The position numbers and the translations under genes were made by a program. From NCBI GenBank assembly GCA_910589415.1, contig OU342634.1:19155144-19219143 (forward strand): 64,000 nt of DNA, given 5' to 3'. Shown piece after piece: positions 13,901-28,900 of the stretch; position 1 is the stretch's first letter; every line of letters starts with the position of its first letter. The notes beneath the pieces were generated by a model. It was not told the origin of the DNA. It made no database searches and saw only the letters and a program-made list of their open reading frames with translations. This DNA comes from Malachius bipustulatus (Eukaryota > Arthropoda > Insecta > Coleoptera > Melyridae).

Positions 13901-16900
13901 ATAAACAAATAAATTAGCTAATTAATCGAGCAGTCACGGAGCAGAATTTTTAAGCTCGTAGGTATAATTTGTGTCAATAATTTTTATGGGTAATAGCGAG
14001 CCTAATGCCCGTATTCACAAACGATAATTTCCTAAATAATTACGTAATTATTTAAATGAGTGAGACGGAGATATGCAGTTTTTTGGCAATAGAATGAGAT
14101 GGGGATAATTGATTACGTAATTATTTAGGAAATTATCGTTTGTGAATACGGGCGTAAGCCTATTAACTTTTTTAAAAATAGTAACGGGAAAATGTCATGG
14201 TTCCTCTTCATAATTAAATTTAAAGTTGCCATTATACAGGGTGATTCAGACCACCCGTACACCCCTTTTTTCTCGAAAACGGCGCATGGGATTTTTTTGG
14301 TAGATAAGCCTCTTTACTAAATCGAGACCAAGGAATTGAATTATGATACTTACGAGCTGCGGAATTTCCGGGAAATCGGAAAATTTGCTACCAACTTTGA
14401 AATTTTAAATGTAACTCTAGATCAAATTGGCCATATTTGCGAAGGTCTTTGGAAAAGAAACAACTTTTGTAAAAAACATTTTTTCCTATCAACTTTCCAT
14501 TGCTGAGATATGACAAACTGAAATTTCATACAGTCTACAGGCATTTTATACAAATTTCCGAACGCACCCCAAAAATCAGTTCCACAGATAACAAGTAACA
14601 ATTTTTTATGGATTTGTCATTTTTGACAGTTGCAACTTTAAATTGAACATGTATTAATAAGACTTGTTATTATAAGAGTTAAAATTTTAGAAGAACATCA
14701 GAATCACTTTAATATTTAATTAATAAACATAATCATAAGTTGCCTCAATAAATAAATTAACAATAATTAGGCAAGATGTGATATTTTATTCAAAGTGTCG
14801 TCCACCATTGTGAATACACATTTCTGCCCTTCATATAACACTCTTTGTTGCTCTTGAAATTTCCTCTGGGGCAATTGAATTACATGCATTTCGAATGCGT
14901 TGCTTCATGTCATTTCTGCTGATTGGACGCTCTTGATAAACTAAGTCCTTAATCCTACCCCATAAATAAAAATCCAGCGGTGTCAAATCTGGCGACCGCG
15001 AAGGCCAAGATATTTGACCGGATCTTCCTATCCGTCTGTGAGGAAAAAACGTGTTAAGAGTATCCCTAACAAGCAAAAAATAATGAGCAGGGCAACCGTC
15101 TTGTTGTAACCACATTGTTACCCTTGTAGCCAACGGGATATCTTCGAGCAATTCTGGCAAGTGATTCCGTAAAAATTCATTATACAGGTTGCCACTTAAA
15201 TGTTCATCAAAAAAATAGGGACCAATGATTTGAGCACCAATAATACCGCACCAAGTATTGAGGCTCCACACATGTTGGTGGTCAACTGTTCGTAACCAAT
15301 GCGGATTCTCCTCTGACCAATAATGTGCATTGTGAATGTTCACATTGCCACTACTTTTGAAAGTTGCTTCATCTGTCCACAAGATTTTCTTATGGAAGTC
15401 ATGATTCTGACGACGATACCAGTTGCAAAATACGAGACGTTTTCTAAAATCGTCATTTGTTAGTTCTTGATGAAGGTTTATGTGGTATGGATGCAGACCA
15501 TTGTTGTGCAAAATTCTCCACACAGTCGACTGTGACACACCGGAATCTGCTGAAATTCTTCGAGTGGAATCATGAGGATTGACAATAACAGCAGCCACAA
15601 TATCAGGTGCTATACTTCATCCATAATTGGTCGCCTTATTACAGCATTTCTGTTGTGGTTTGGCTGAATTTTACCTGTTATGCGAATGCGAGTGGCCAAA
15701 CGCTTAAAAACCAAACGAGAATGATGTGTGCGATTAGGATACCGCTGAGCATACAATCTCTGAGCTGCTGAATAATTCTGATGACATTCACCCAGTACCA
15801 TCAACATTTCAAAAGCTTCTTCGTTTGTGTACGCCATATTCACGAAACTATGCATTTTAAAGACGCTACTGTCAAAAATGATACAACTGTCAAAAATGAT
15901 GCAACTGTCAAAAGTGTCAAGCCATGAAAAATGGTTGTCTGTTATCTGTGGAACTGATTTTTGGGGTGCGTTCGGAAATTTGTATAAAATGCCTATAGAC
16001 TGTATGAAATTTCAGTTTGTCATATCTCAGCAATGGAAAGTTGATAGGAAAAAATGCTTTTTACAAAAGTTGTTTCTTTTCCAAAGACCTTCGCAAATAT
16101 GGCCAATTTGATCTAGAGTTACATTTAAAATTTCAAAGTTGGTAGCAAATTTTCCGATTTCCCGGAAATTCCGCAGCTCGTAAGTATCATAATTCAATTC
16201 CTTGGTCTCGATTTAGTAAAGAGGCTTATCTACCAAAAAAATCCCATGCGCCGTTTTCGAGAAAAAAGGGGTGTACGGGTGGTCTGAATCACCCTGTATA
16301 TTATTTTTTGAAAAGCCTCGCATGTAAGACTTATTTTGAGATTATTTTCTGAAATTACCTATTTAAATAAGAAAGATTTTAAGAAAGAAGCCATCCTCTC
16401 GTGGAACCAGATTTGACAAAATATTTAGATAGTCTTGAACACCTTAAGAAAGGTGACCCTTTTTTACAGATATTTACAATAAAAGTGTTAAAAATGCACC
16501 TGCAGTGCATGTGCATTCTCAATAAAAATTAAAGATGGGAAGTTTTTTCCTCCCATCATATCTCCATGGAATTTTTGAAAATTCGCTGACATTACGAGAG
16601 AAAGGGATAAAATTATCATTCTGTACACAAATTATGAGACGCATACAAAGTATACTCGATCAGCCATAGTAAAAAGCTCTCCTCAGTTGCCCAAAAGATA
16701 TAGTAATAAAAGTGCGCGGTAAGTTTACAATCCAGCTATAGGCAGACCTTATACACAATAGGTCTCATTCTCATTGGTTTGCCGGAACCAGGTAACCAAT
16801 CCATACAGGCACTATCTGCCTATATGTGACTATTTGGACCTTAAAAGTTAGTGCGCAGTTTTATTGCTATATCTGTTGGCCGACTGAGGATGCCTGGTTT

Positions 16901-19900
16901 CTTCAGACTACCTTACGTTCTCTATACAGGTTTTTTCAACTGGCTCACCATTGGGATCTCCTAACCTAAACCATCACATCGCAGATAGAGATAATAGAGC
17001 TGGTCAAATTAGAGAAAAACTCACAATTTTATGCTTAATAAGAATCTGAAAAAAATCAGGATAACTTCAGTTGTTGCTGAAATATTATGAAACAACTGAA
17101 AAATCGAGATTTATTATTTTGGCCATATCATTTTTATTGTTGAAAATTGATTATTTATTATTTTTAAGTTAACATAAATCATCAAAGGCTATCATCAACT
17201 TGACATCACAAAAAATTTCAAAGCCGACTAGATTTCAGAGTTTTCAAAGCCAACTTTTGTTTTTTTTTATGGCCGCTGTATTGTTTCTTATGTAGTTTGG
17301 TATATCACAGAAATCTAAAATTACTAACATTAAATTTTTTTATATACCGTGTGTCCCCGGATAGGTGAAACGACTCTTATAAAAGACAAAAAATTTTTGA
17401 TTTTAATTTTCATTTTTTGGGGTTCAGCTCTGCTTGGTTAAAGAGTAATTTCTAACAAAATTTTAGTTTTGAAAAATCAAGCATGTCTTGGAAATTAAAA
17501 AAAAAACATTTTTTCTGTGGAGTAAAGTGCCTTTTATGTGGCAAATACGAAAAAATGTTATTTGAAAAAGTTGTTCAGAATCAACATTTAGGACCGTATA
17601 CTAAATTTCAAAATCATAGGCCAACTTTGATCTTTTACATTTACTTTTATGTTTATTTCACAAATCAAAGAATTTCATTTGTAACAAAGACTGATATTGA
17701 CAGATTGCTAATTGCTATGGATACAATTGGGTTTTTCCATGGCAGTCTTTGTTACAAAATGAAATTCTTTGATTTGGGAAATAAAACATAAAAATAAATG
17801 AAAAAAATAAAAGTTGACCTATCATTTTTAAATTTGGTATAGAGACCTGCATGTTGATTCTGAACAACTTTTTCAAATAACATTTTGTCGTATTTGCCAC
17901 ATAAAAGGCACTTTACTCAACAGAAAAACCGGTTCCTTGGAAATTTCCAAGGCATGCTTGATTTTTAAAAACTAATATTTTGTTAGAAATTACTCTTTAG
18001 CCAAGCAGGGCTGAACCCCAAAAAATTAAAATTAAAATCAAAAAATTTTTTTCTTTTATAAGAGTCGTTTCACCTATCCGGGGACACACGGTACGGTATA
18101 TTTCGAAAAAAAAGGACATTTTTTTACCAAATTACCTACGTCAATATGAAGTCGTATTGATAATAGTATTAATAATATTATTGATCGTACTTGCCTTATG
18201 GTTTGTAGGTACTATTTTTGCTCTATAATATTTGATATAAAAAGTTGTATAATTTGTATTTAAAAAAAAAGAACATTTTTGACAATTTCTTTTACGAATG
18301 CTAGTATTTTGTTTTAAATTGATTTCCTAATACCGAACGACATAAAAAAAAACAATATAATAGAAGAAAAACAAAAGTTGACTATAAATATGGGATCTAG
18401 AGTAGGCGTAGAAACATTTTGTGATGTCAAATGGATAGCTTTTGCTGAGTTATGTAAATCTACAAAAAATAATTTATTAATTTCCAATACCAAGAAAGAT
18501 AGGTATGGCAAAAATAGGAAATCTCGATTTTTCAGCTTTTTCAGGATATTTCAGTAACGACTTATCCTGACTTTTATTTAGGAGATCCCAATGGTGAACC
18601 AGTTGAAAGTGACCACCCTGTATACTTTTATTATTTCAACGCAGAATTAGAGATCACAATTTTCATTATTTTTTTTCAAAAAGGGGTAATATTAGACAAA
18701 ACCTGTAAAAATTTGTTTGTGGAGAAACTATTTGAATTAAAAAACGCCTGAGCGTGTTTAAATCCAACTTTCAAACACAAGCGTGTTTTAAAGTTATCAT
18801 TGGCAACATCAACGTAACCGGGGAAACAAGTCGGTCAACAATGCCTTATGTCAACTATTTAATTGTTGTTCTAGCTAGAGGTAGCAAATAAAATAATTAC
18901 TGACAGATATTTGAATTTCTTTATTCAAATATTCAACAATTTCTGATTTCAAAATGTACCAATAAAAAAAAAATAGCGTAAAGTATTCATGGATAACTGG
19001 TTTTAAAAACAAAGAGGTTCGCCGCCGTGATCGAAAACTCCCGCGTGTTTTAAAGACTCATACTTTAATATACTATTTTTAGCGAATATTTTACAAAAAA
19101 TTGCAATGTCTGTATACAGGGTGGGAAATTTTTGTACTACCCATCATTAGGATCTCGTAAACCGTAAGAGATACAGGGTCGGTTAAATTAGAGAAAAGTT
19201 GCGCTATTTTATGGCCATCTCGAATCCGTCAAAACATGCAAGATATCTGTGACCGTTCCTGAAATATCCTGAAAAAACTGAAAAATCGAGAAATCTTATT
19301 TTTGGAATATCTTTCTTACCATTGGAAATTAATAAATAATTTTTTGTAGCCTTACATAAGCCGTTATAAGCTATTTATCTGACGTTTCAAAAATTTTCAC
19401 AGCCGACTAGATCCCAGAGTTTTCATAGTCAACTTTCGTTTTTCTTATGGCCGCCATATTATTTTTTTATGTCGTTCGATAAGAAAAAAATAATGGAAAC
19501 CAAAAACTAATAAACTTCAAAAAATAACTTTCAAAAATTTTTGTTCTTTTTTTTTCTAAAAAAAGACAACTTTTTAGATCGAATATCATAGAGAAATTAA
19601 CAAACTATAAGGCAAGCAGTATGACTTCATATTGGCCTATTTCAGTTAAGAACTATCTGTTTTTCTTTGAAAAAAGAAGAATAAAAATTTTTCAATTTTT
19701 TTTTTCTAAAATTTATTAATTTTTGGTTTACATTATTTTTTTCTTATCGAACGACATAAAAAAATAATATGGCGGCCATAAGAAAAACGAAAGTTGACTA
19801 TGAAAACTCTGGGATCTAGTCGACTGTGAAAATTTTTGATACGTCAGATAAATAGCTTATAACGGCTTATGTAAGGCTACAAAAAATTATTTATTAATTT

Positions 19901-22900
19901 CCAATGGTAAGAAAGATATTCCAAAAATAAGATTTCTCGATTTTTCAGTTTTTTCAAGATATTTCAGGAACGGTCACAGATATCTTGCATGTTTTGACGG
20001 ATTCGAGATGGCCATAAAATAGCGCAACTTTTCTCTAATTAAACCGACCCTGTATCTCTTACGGTTTACGAGATCCTAACGATGGGTAGTACCAAAATTT
20101 CCCACCCTGTATAATTCGCAATTTTGAAATCACTCAAAAATAAAGGACAAAAAATATGAAACATTGCTTTGTCTACATTCTATAGCATTCGTCAAAATTA
20201 TCGAAACTACCGCGCAGATGCAGGCACGACTGAAAATGGTTATGCTTTTAATGTTATTTTTTATTACTGGTAGCCTAAAATGCTTATTTAAAAAACGCAT
20301 GGGCGTGTTTAATTTTAAATCTAACATTTTATTAAGCCCAACAACAAAAAACGCGCGTTTTTTAAAGGTTACCGTAGTAAACATACAAAAACAAAGTCTA
20401 AATGCCAACTTTTCGCTGTGGTGCTCGAAAAATCTCGTGCGTGTGTTTTAAAAACCTTATTATCCACTCATACTTTAACGTAGTATATTGTACCTTCTCA
20501 ATGCTTTCAAAAAATCTACTTTTTTTTTAATTTTGGTTTTTTATTTTGTCTGAAAACAGAAGATGAATAATTTAAAAATTTTTTTTAAATCTTAAAAAGT
20601 GGAAGTTTGAATTTTAAATAAATCTCCAGAATGAAACTGTAATTTTGAAAACATATCGAAAACGATCTGCAATTTTGAGAGCTCTTCGAAATTTATGCTC
20701 TATTTTAGATCCATGACGAAACAAAACTGTTACCTCCAATTAACCACAAATTTACACTTTGTATTCCGAATTAGCGTGCGTATCGACGCAACTTTAATCT
20801 ACCGCCTATTTGGTGCAGTTGAACTGGACAACATATTATCCAACACTACCTATTTGGACATACCTACCAATTATTCAAGCTTACATGACTGTTTCCATTT
20901 GATGAAAGCGAGGATAAATGCCACATTCATACTATTTGCCTACAAACACGACACTTTAAATATAGGTACAAGGAAAAAATCTAGGAATTTGATAACTGTT
21001 CCTAATCAAAAACATTATAAAAAATTTTATATCTTCATTTTTATAAAATAAAAATTCAAATTATAAACTCATGAATTCGTCGTAACGGTCATTATCGTCT
21101 TCATTTTAGTAATTTTCGTTGCAGGGCATATCAGCATTCGATGGTGTCAGACAGATTGCAGAACGTTACCCAGACAATATCGTGGCTGCTGGAAGGTTAC
21201 GATATCCGACTGCGACCTAATTTCGGGGGTAAGTGCCACCCACGCCATTGATGGCGGCAATTGCATCGATCTTTAATGAATCTTGGCCTAGTTCACTTAT
21301 GATTTAATTATTTAACTAACGGGGCTCTGTACATAATTGGGGGTGACGGCGATGTCAATAGCGATTATGTAAAGTTTAAGGACTTGAAAAGTTTAAGTTA
21401 TTACTTATTAGGAATAGAATAGTACCAGAGCTTACTTGCTTCGAAAGTTTATAGCTATAATATTCGTATCATCTGGTTTTGAGTGACAATATAGCTTCAT
21501 AATAACAGTTTAATCATCTGTCAATAAAACGCCAGATGAGAAATCACAAGAATGAAAAGAATGAATAAAAAACAGTCAAAATCGACATGTATTGTGATAA
21601 GTACATAAATATACCATTATGCAAATTCAAAATAGCCTCCATAAGAAAAAAATTGACGAACGTATGTCGGCAATCTTGAAGGTAAGAAAACATGGCATTT
21701 TCCATAACTATAAAGTCGCCTAATAATTTTTAGATTAAAAATATCTCAAACTACAACGTTTTGAAAGTGTTATGAATTCGGGGAATACATATATGTAATT
21801 AATTATTAAATTATGAATGTAGTAATTATACAGGGTGTCTCTGAAAGGTGCGGAAAAAAAGCTACCACAAATTCCTGAGGCCTAAATAAGCCGATCTAAC
21901 CCAACTTATCTCTGTCCAAAAGTGAATGATTTCGGAGATACAGGGTGTCAAAAGTTCAATTTGGTTTCCGTTTTTCTTAAATAACTTTTTTAATAATTGG
22001 TATATTTTCACAATATTCGGCTGAAGGGGCTTTTGTGGGGTGAAAAATTAAAAACTGCAATAATTTTTATTGTAAAATTTAGAGGGCGCCGCCTGCGGTA
22101 CCTTGAACACATTCAAAACGAACTATCTTTTTTGGGCCACTCTGTATTTAACTTTTAAATAAAAATTCTTATTCTCCAACGTCTTTTCCCAAAAAAAGGC
22201 ATACTAGGTAAGAGTTGATTTGAGCAGCCGTTTCTGAGATATCTGGATTTAAGAAAATCACTACGTGCATGGCCAGGCCTAAGTAAGTAATTGTATTAAT
22301 TGAACACAATTTAAAGCAAAGGCGTTGAATTAAAATAACTGTCACTGAAAGCTACAAAAAAACGACTAGGTACATAAATGTGGATTTAACTTTATAGGTA
22401 CTTTAGTTAAAACAGTTAATATAAGAGATTTATCAACAACAAAAATTTAGTTTAATTTAATTTAAAAAAATGCTTTTATCAAATGTTCAAAATGATTTCC
22501 ATTTTCGTGTATACAAAGATTTATACGTTTAAAAAAATTGAATTGAACTCTTTGGAGCATTTCGTGATCATTTTTCAAAACGTCCATTCCGGTTTCAATA
22601 CGTCTCCTTAATTAACCTTCTGTACTTATTTACTATGGCCTAGAATACACAAGGGTTTTCAAAGTTCCCCATAAAAAGTAATCCATCGGTGTCATAGCAG
22701 GCGATCGAGCTGGCCAACTTGTGGGTGCATCATTGGCTCTACCTATCCATCTATTTGGATACTGTTCGCTCAAATAATTACGTACATTTATCGAAAAATG
22801 TGGAGGAGCACCGTCATGCATAAACCACATTCATCTTTGAAGTTCCAAGGGCAGGGGATCAAACAAGTGTGGTAATTCGTTTTGCAGATGTTCCAAATAA

Positions 22901-25900
22901 TTTTCGCCATTAAGTCGAGGTGGTAAAATGACAGGACCAATTATGAAAGTGTCTATGATTCCTGCCCACACATTGATCTTAAACTCATGCTGATAATGGC
23001 TTACTTTTGATAAGTAATGGCTTACTTTAATCGCATGATAATTTTCTCCAGCATAGACATGTACATTGTGCAAATTAGTTATACCAATCCGCGTGAAACA
23101 GGCTTCATCTGTGAATAAAATTCCTTGTGTAAAGTTCCTATCCTGGTTATTCTTGGAAATGAACCGGCAGAAAGCTAGACGTAGTTCATAATCATGGGGT
23201 AAAAGGTCTTATACCCGTTCAACATGAAATGGGTGCAGTAATTGTTCTCTGGTCACCCTGTTAACAGTATCTTTGCATACACCTAGCTCTAAGCACAATC
23301 GTCTGGTGCTGAGTTTAGGATTTTCTTCAATCCTATTTAAAATATCTTCCTCAACCTCTGGAGTTCTTATCGTACGCGCACGACCTTAATTAATAGAAAC
23401 AGGCGTAAACCTACCTGTTTTACGAAGACGTCTTTCATTAAAGGTTTTATGGTTTGGTAAACGACGATTCGGAAATCGTTCACTGATAATCTGCAAGATT
23501 TTAAACCATTTCCTTGGCAATATCCAAAAACCAATAGCATATCGTTCATTTCTTCATTAGTATACTGTACGGCCATTACTAAAGGAAACTCACCAGCAGC
23601 CGAAAAGTATTTGTTGTGCTACTCGAGCCAAAATCGAGATGCACCTTGTGGAAGGCAATGGAAAAGCACCGCATAGTACTCTGCCTCGTAATACTTCTCA
23701 AATAGTGCCTTTCGGACTCTTCCGATAAAAAGGGTGGCCCCAAAAGAGTGAACTTCAACAGTACGCGCACCACAGGCATATGTGAGAGGTAGCTCACACC
23801 TGAAACTTGGTATAGCAGTTTAAGTAAAATAATTTTAATTCAATGCCTTCGATTCAAGTTGTGTTAAATTATTACAATAATTACTAATAACTACTTACTT
23901 AGGCCTGGCCATGCACGTAGTGATTTTCTTAAATCCAGATATCTCAGAAACGGCTGCTCAAATCAACTCTTATCACGTATGTCTTTTTTTGGGAAAAGAC
24001 GTTGGAGAATAAGAATTTTTATTTAAAAGTTAAATACAGAGTGGCCCAAAAAAGATAGTTCGTTTTGAATGTGTTCAAGGTACCGCAGGTGGCGCCCTCT
24101 AAATTTTACAATAAAAATGATTGCAGTTTTTAATTTTTCACCCCACAAAAGCCCCTTCAGCCGAATATTGTGAAAATATACCAATTATTAAAAAAGTTAT
24201 TTAAGAAAAACGGAAACCAAATTGAACTTTTGACATCCTGTATCTCCGAAATCATCCAGTTTTGGACAGAGATAAGTTGGGTTAGATCGGCTTATTTAGG
24301 CCTCAGGAATTTGTGGTAGCTTTTTTTCCGCACCTTTCAGAGACACCCTGTATAATTATCATGTAATTAATTATACATATACAGGGTGTACCATAATATG
24401 TGGGCAATCTCCCGGATTTGGGTAAATTTCGTAAAAATAAATGAAAAAATATCTATAAAATTAATTCCTCAGAGACACCCCTACAAAGATATTAGCTGTT
24501 GAAGTTGAGGGTTGAAAATCAATTTTTTGCAATAACTTTTTTATTTCTTGACCGATTTTGATAATTTTTGGTTTTATTTTGTATTATTTTGGACTGTTTA
24601 GAATAGTGTTTCATAATCTTTGATAGCACATACATACATAGACCTCGGGATGGCATAATCCCCTCATTCACTTGAAAGAAAACAATAAAAATAATAATTT
24701 TACAGTTTTTTAAGGTTAATTTTCTTTTTATTTGACATTTTTTACATAAAAAATGTCTCTTTATTTATTTCGATAGAGCGAACCGTTATCGAGATAAACG
24801 TCCTTCTAATAGGTGATGCGTCGCAGGAACTTTCTAAATTTCAAGTAAATTTTAACAAGATGGCTGACGTATGACAGTAAATTGAGCAGGAAACAAAACA
24901 ATAACTTAATTAAATACACGTCAGTGTCAAAGATTTCATTTCATGCAGATTCAATTCTAACTGATTTTCTGCGTATTCAGCGTTTTTGTAACTCATTTTA
25001 AAATCAGTTAGAATTGAATCTGCATGAAATGAAATCTTTGACACTATTTGACGTGTATGTAATTAAGTTATTATTTTGTTTCCTGCTCAATTTAATGTCA
25101 TAGGTCAGCCATCTTGTTAAAATTTACTTGAAATTTGGAAAGTTCCTGCGGCGCATCACCTATTAGAAGGACGTTTATCTCGATAACGGTTCGCTCTATC
25201 GAAATAAATAAAGAGACATTTTTTATGTAAAAAACATCAAATAAAAAGAAAATTAACCTTAAAAAACTGTAAAATTATTATTTTTATTGTTTTCTTTCAA
25301 GTGAATGAGGGGGTTATGCCATCCCGAGGTCTATGTATGTGCTATCAAAGATTATGAAACAGTATTCTAAACAGTCCAAAATAATACAAAATAAAACCAA
25401 AAATTATCAAAATCGGTCAAGAAATAAAAAAGTTATTGCAAAAAATTGATTTTCAACCCTCAACTTCAACAGCTAATATCTTTGTAGGGGGGTGTCTCTG
25501 AGGAATTAATTTTATAAATATTTTTTCATTTATTTTTACGAAATTTACCCAAATCCGGGAGATTGCCCACATATTATGGGACACCCTGTTATATACGTTC
25601 TCGTAAGATTGATGCTCTTTCGATTGTCTACTATAACAACCGCCTATGTCAGTTTTCTGGCAGTCAATGTGCCCCCCCCCCCCCCCAGTACTCGTATAAT
25701 GCAAACTAACATATAAAATGAATTAAGTATTTTATAGTTATTTATATGTATCAAGGGAGTTATGAGGATGTTAATTACAGAGGGCAACATATTGCAATCC
25801 CGAGGGACGTTAGTCCCGAGGGATTGTTAAGTTGCCCGAGGTTATTAACATCCAATAACTCCCGTGCTACATAATTAATTTTATTTCATATAAAATGAAA

Positions 25901-28900
25901 TATAAAAACGAAATCTGTTAGTTTTTAAAATTAAACGAATGTTTTTAATAATTGAGTAAGCATGATTATTGATTACCATGGATATATCAGCTGGAAAGTT
26001 TGTAGAAAATGACATATGAAATCCAAATATTCAACCAACAATGCAATAACAAAACCAACATCCAATGGTTTCCAGAATTAAACAAATGGTAATAATAGAG
26101 GGAGTTATGGATTCATAACAGTCCCAAGGGAGTTATGAATATATGTTTATAGTTACGGTAACCAAGCGTTTATCTAGTTATAATGTATTAGTATGAAATA
26201 AAATAATTAATATTAAATTTATCTAATTAATAATAATTGACGATCCTTACAAAAGTTGGCACTTTAGGGATCGCTTTTTTACCCACAGACTAAGCTAAAA
26301 TCCATAAATAAATTACCTTACAGAAATATTGAGAAACCTTGTATTATGTTCGTAACCTAACCCAAAGAGGAAATATGCGGAATCTATATCTACTCCCACC
26401 TTAACATAGATTTTTTTAAAGATTATACAATATAATTTTTATATTTTTTTGTGATTATTATGAAATGTTCCATAATTAGAATGATATATAAGCCGAGATA
26501 TAAAGCAATGCCATGCCCTGTAAGCAAATACAACTCTAGAGAGATTTAATATTTCTTTAGTAAAGCCATTATTTTTAATAATGAGTTCTCCTTGGAGCTT
26601 TGGTTTTAGTCCTGCAGATTTAATTTCCGAGAATTTTCAAGGGCTATGAATTATTAGCTCTAGCTGGAAGTTTATTATTTTATATACCTACTTGCGTCAA
26701 GCAAAATAATAAAAATATGAAGCCCCTCAGCAGCAATAATTAATTTTTTTATTAGCTGTGGCAGTAATGTTTAAGGTCACTGGAGCGGTTTATAAGCAAT
26801 GGGAAAAATCTTTCTTCTTAGCTAAAATTTCATTTAAAAGTAGGTATATTTAGAAATTGTATTGTAATTAATATGCGTCGCATTAGAAGTGAATCGTCGC
26901 ATTACTCACTGTTAGTGAGTTTCATCCAATACAGCCTGTTGCACAATAATTGATCATAATTTGAGTTAATTAACAATAAACCATAATCTTCAAGTATGAT
27001 AGGGGACATCAAAATATTTTTTTCCCATAGACATAGATATAGACATATTATGTTCGAAACAGCTTTTTTTTTGAGATAAAGGAAGCGGAAGTTAAAAAAA
27101 AAGTTTTCTTATTAATATCTCAAATATGCCGATTTTGGTGAAATTTGTCAGGGTCGTTTGTTGTGATAAGACACACAGTTAACACCAACTAAATAATAAT
27201 AATTATGAGTTGACAAAAAAAAACCGTACGCTACTGACTTGTTTACAATTTTTACATTTTTTTGAATTAAACAACTAAAAATAAAACTTTTTTGTCTTGT
27301 GATATTTTTTCGTATCTTACTTCGTTTTTGAGAAAAAAATAAAATAAAAGCCGCTTCGTGCATGTCGAAAAATTAATTTTAATTTTATAAATTTTTTGGA
27401 GCGGCTTTAATGTTTTTTTTTTTTAAACGAACTATGATACAAAAAATAACTGGAACCAAAAAAAATGTATTTTTAGCTGCTTAACCAGAACAAAAATTTA
27501 AAATTTATTAGTAAATCGGGGGCGTACTTACATTTTTTGTCAGTATTATTTGTGAGACTGTCCCCCGGGACTCCACTAGAACTCATAACTATACCATCTA
27601 TACCTTATTTAATAACTAGGAGGAGTAAATTTAAATAAACCGCCAAAAAAAGATGCTTCTCATTGGTCAATTCATAGGCAAAATTACACCCAGCAAAACT
27701 TGTACAGGAAATTGAATCTATGCAACGCTCAACACTACATATACGCTTGTTTTTTTATTGTTGTGTCATTATTGTTTACAATGTCAGCGTCGAATGTGAC
27801 ACATCAGTTTTATAATCAGTTATTTCCAAAACCCTATAAGTTGTTCTAAATAAGTTCTTTAAAAGTTATTTCAAAACCAAATAAGTTCTTTTTGAAGCCC
27901 ATTCAGTTCTTTTTAGAGAACAGACATCCTTTTCAGAATTTTGAAATTATTTTTGGCTTTCCATTTTCATCCTGCAAACGGTTTCAAGTGCCATTATGGA
28001 TAATCCTACATCAAGTACAAGTGAGAGGATGTCTCCTCCAAAGAAACGGGAAGAAAAGAGTGTCACCTACAAGATTTTGGAAAAACTACTCTATATGCGT
28101 ACTTCACCAATAATTATTGAAGAACATATTCCAATCGAACAAGGTGCGGATTTAGACCAAACAGGGACTGCTGTATGTGATAAAGTTAGTTTCAACAACA
28201 CACTTTGAATCTGGTCCTACAAAAACTGAAAAATGCTGTTTATAATACCGTTTGAAAAAATTGACTTATCCACCAATTATATATTATTAATGCCCGTATT
28301 CACAAACGATAATTTCCTAAATAATTACGTAAACAATTATCCCCATCTCATTCTATTGCAAAAAAACTGCATATCTCCATCTCACTCGTTTAATTAATTA
28401 CGTAATTGTTTAGGAAATTATTGTTTGTGAATACGGGCATAAATGTAAAATAAAAACTTTATCTACGATGTTATGTGTCATATAATACATACATAAAATA
28501 TATTATTTATACAGAGTGAGGCGCGAGAACCTTAGGGCATTTTTATATGGAGAAGTGTTGGGAGTAGAAGTCTAAAAATTTGTAAATGTATAGTTTCGAT
28601 TTTGACGAGCTGAACTAAAATATTTACAACCCCACACCACTTCCGGTTATACCGGAAGTTGCCATATTTTTCTTTTTTTAAATGGTACACCCTGTATATT
28701 ATTACATTTTCAGATTGCCTGAGAAACAGTAATAAAAATGATGTTTACAGTTCAAATTTGTAACGACCAATTAATGAGTTATAAACAAATGAAAATTGCA
28801 ATTTTCCATTTTCAAAGCAGCTTAGCTTGAAAACGGGTCAAGATATCGGAAAACGGCTTACATGTCCCTATCCTAACTTTTTGTATACTACGCTGGAGTA

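Noticed and set aside
20695..21051. Open frame of 118 codons just before Lcch3 exon 2
   Set aside because: No motif, no splice phase compatible with exon 2, and low-complexity end. I could not tell it from chance.
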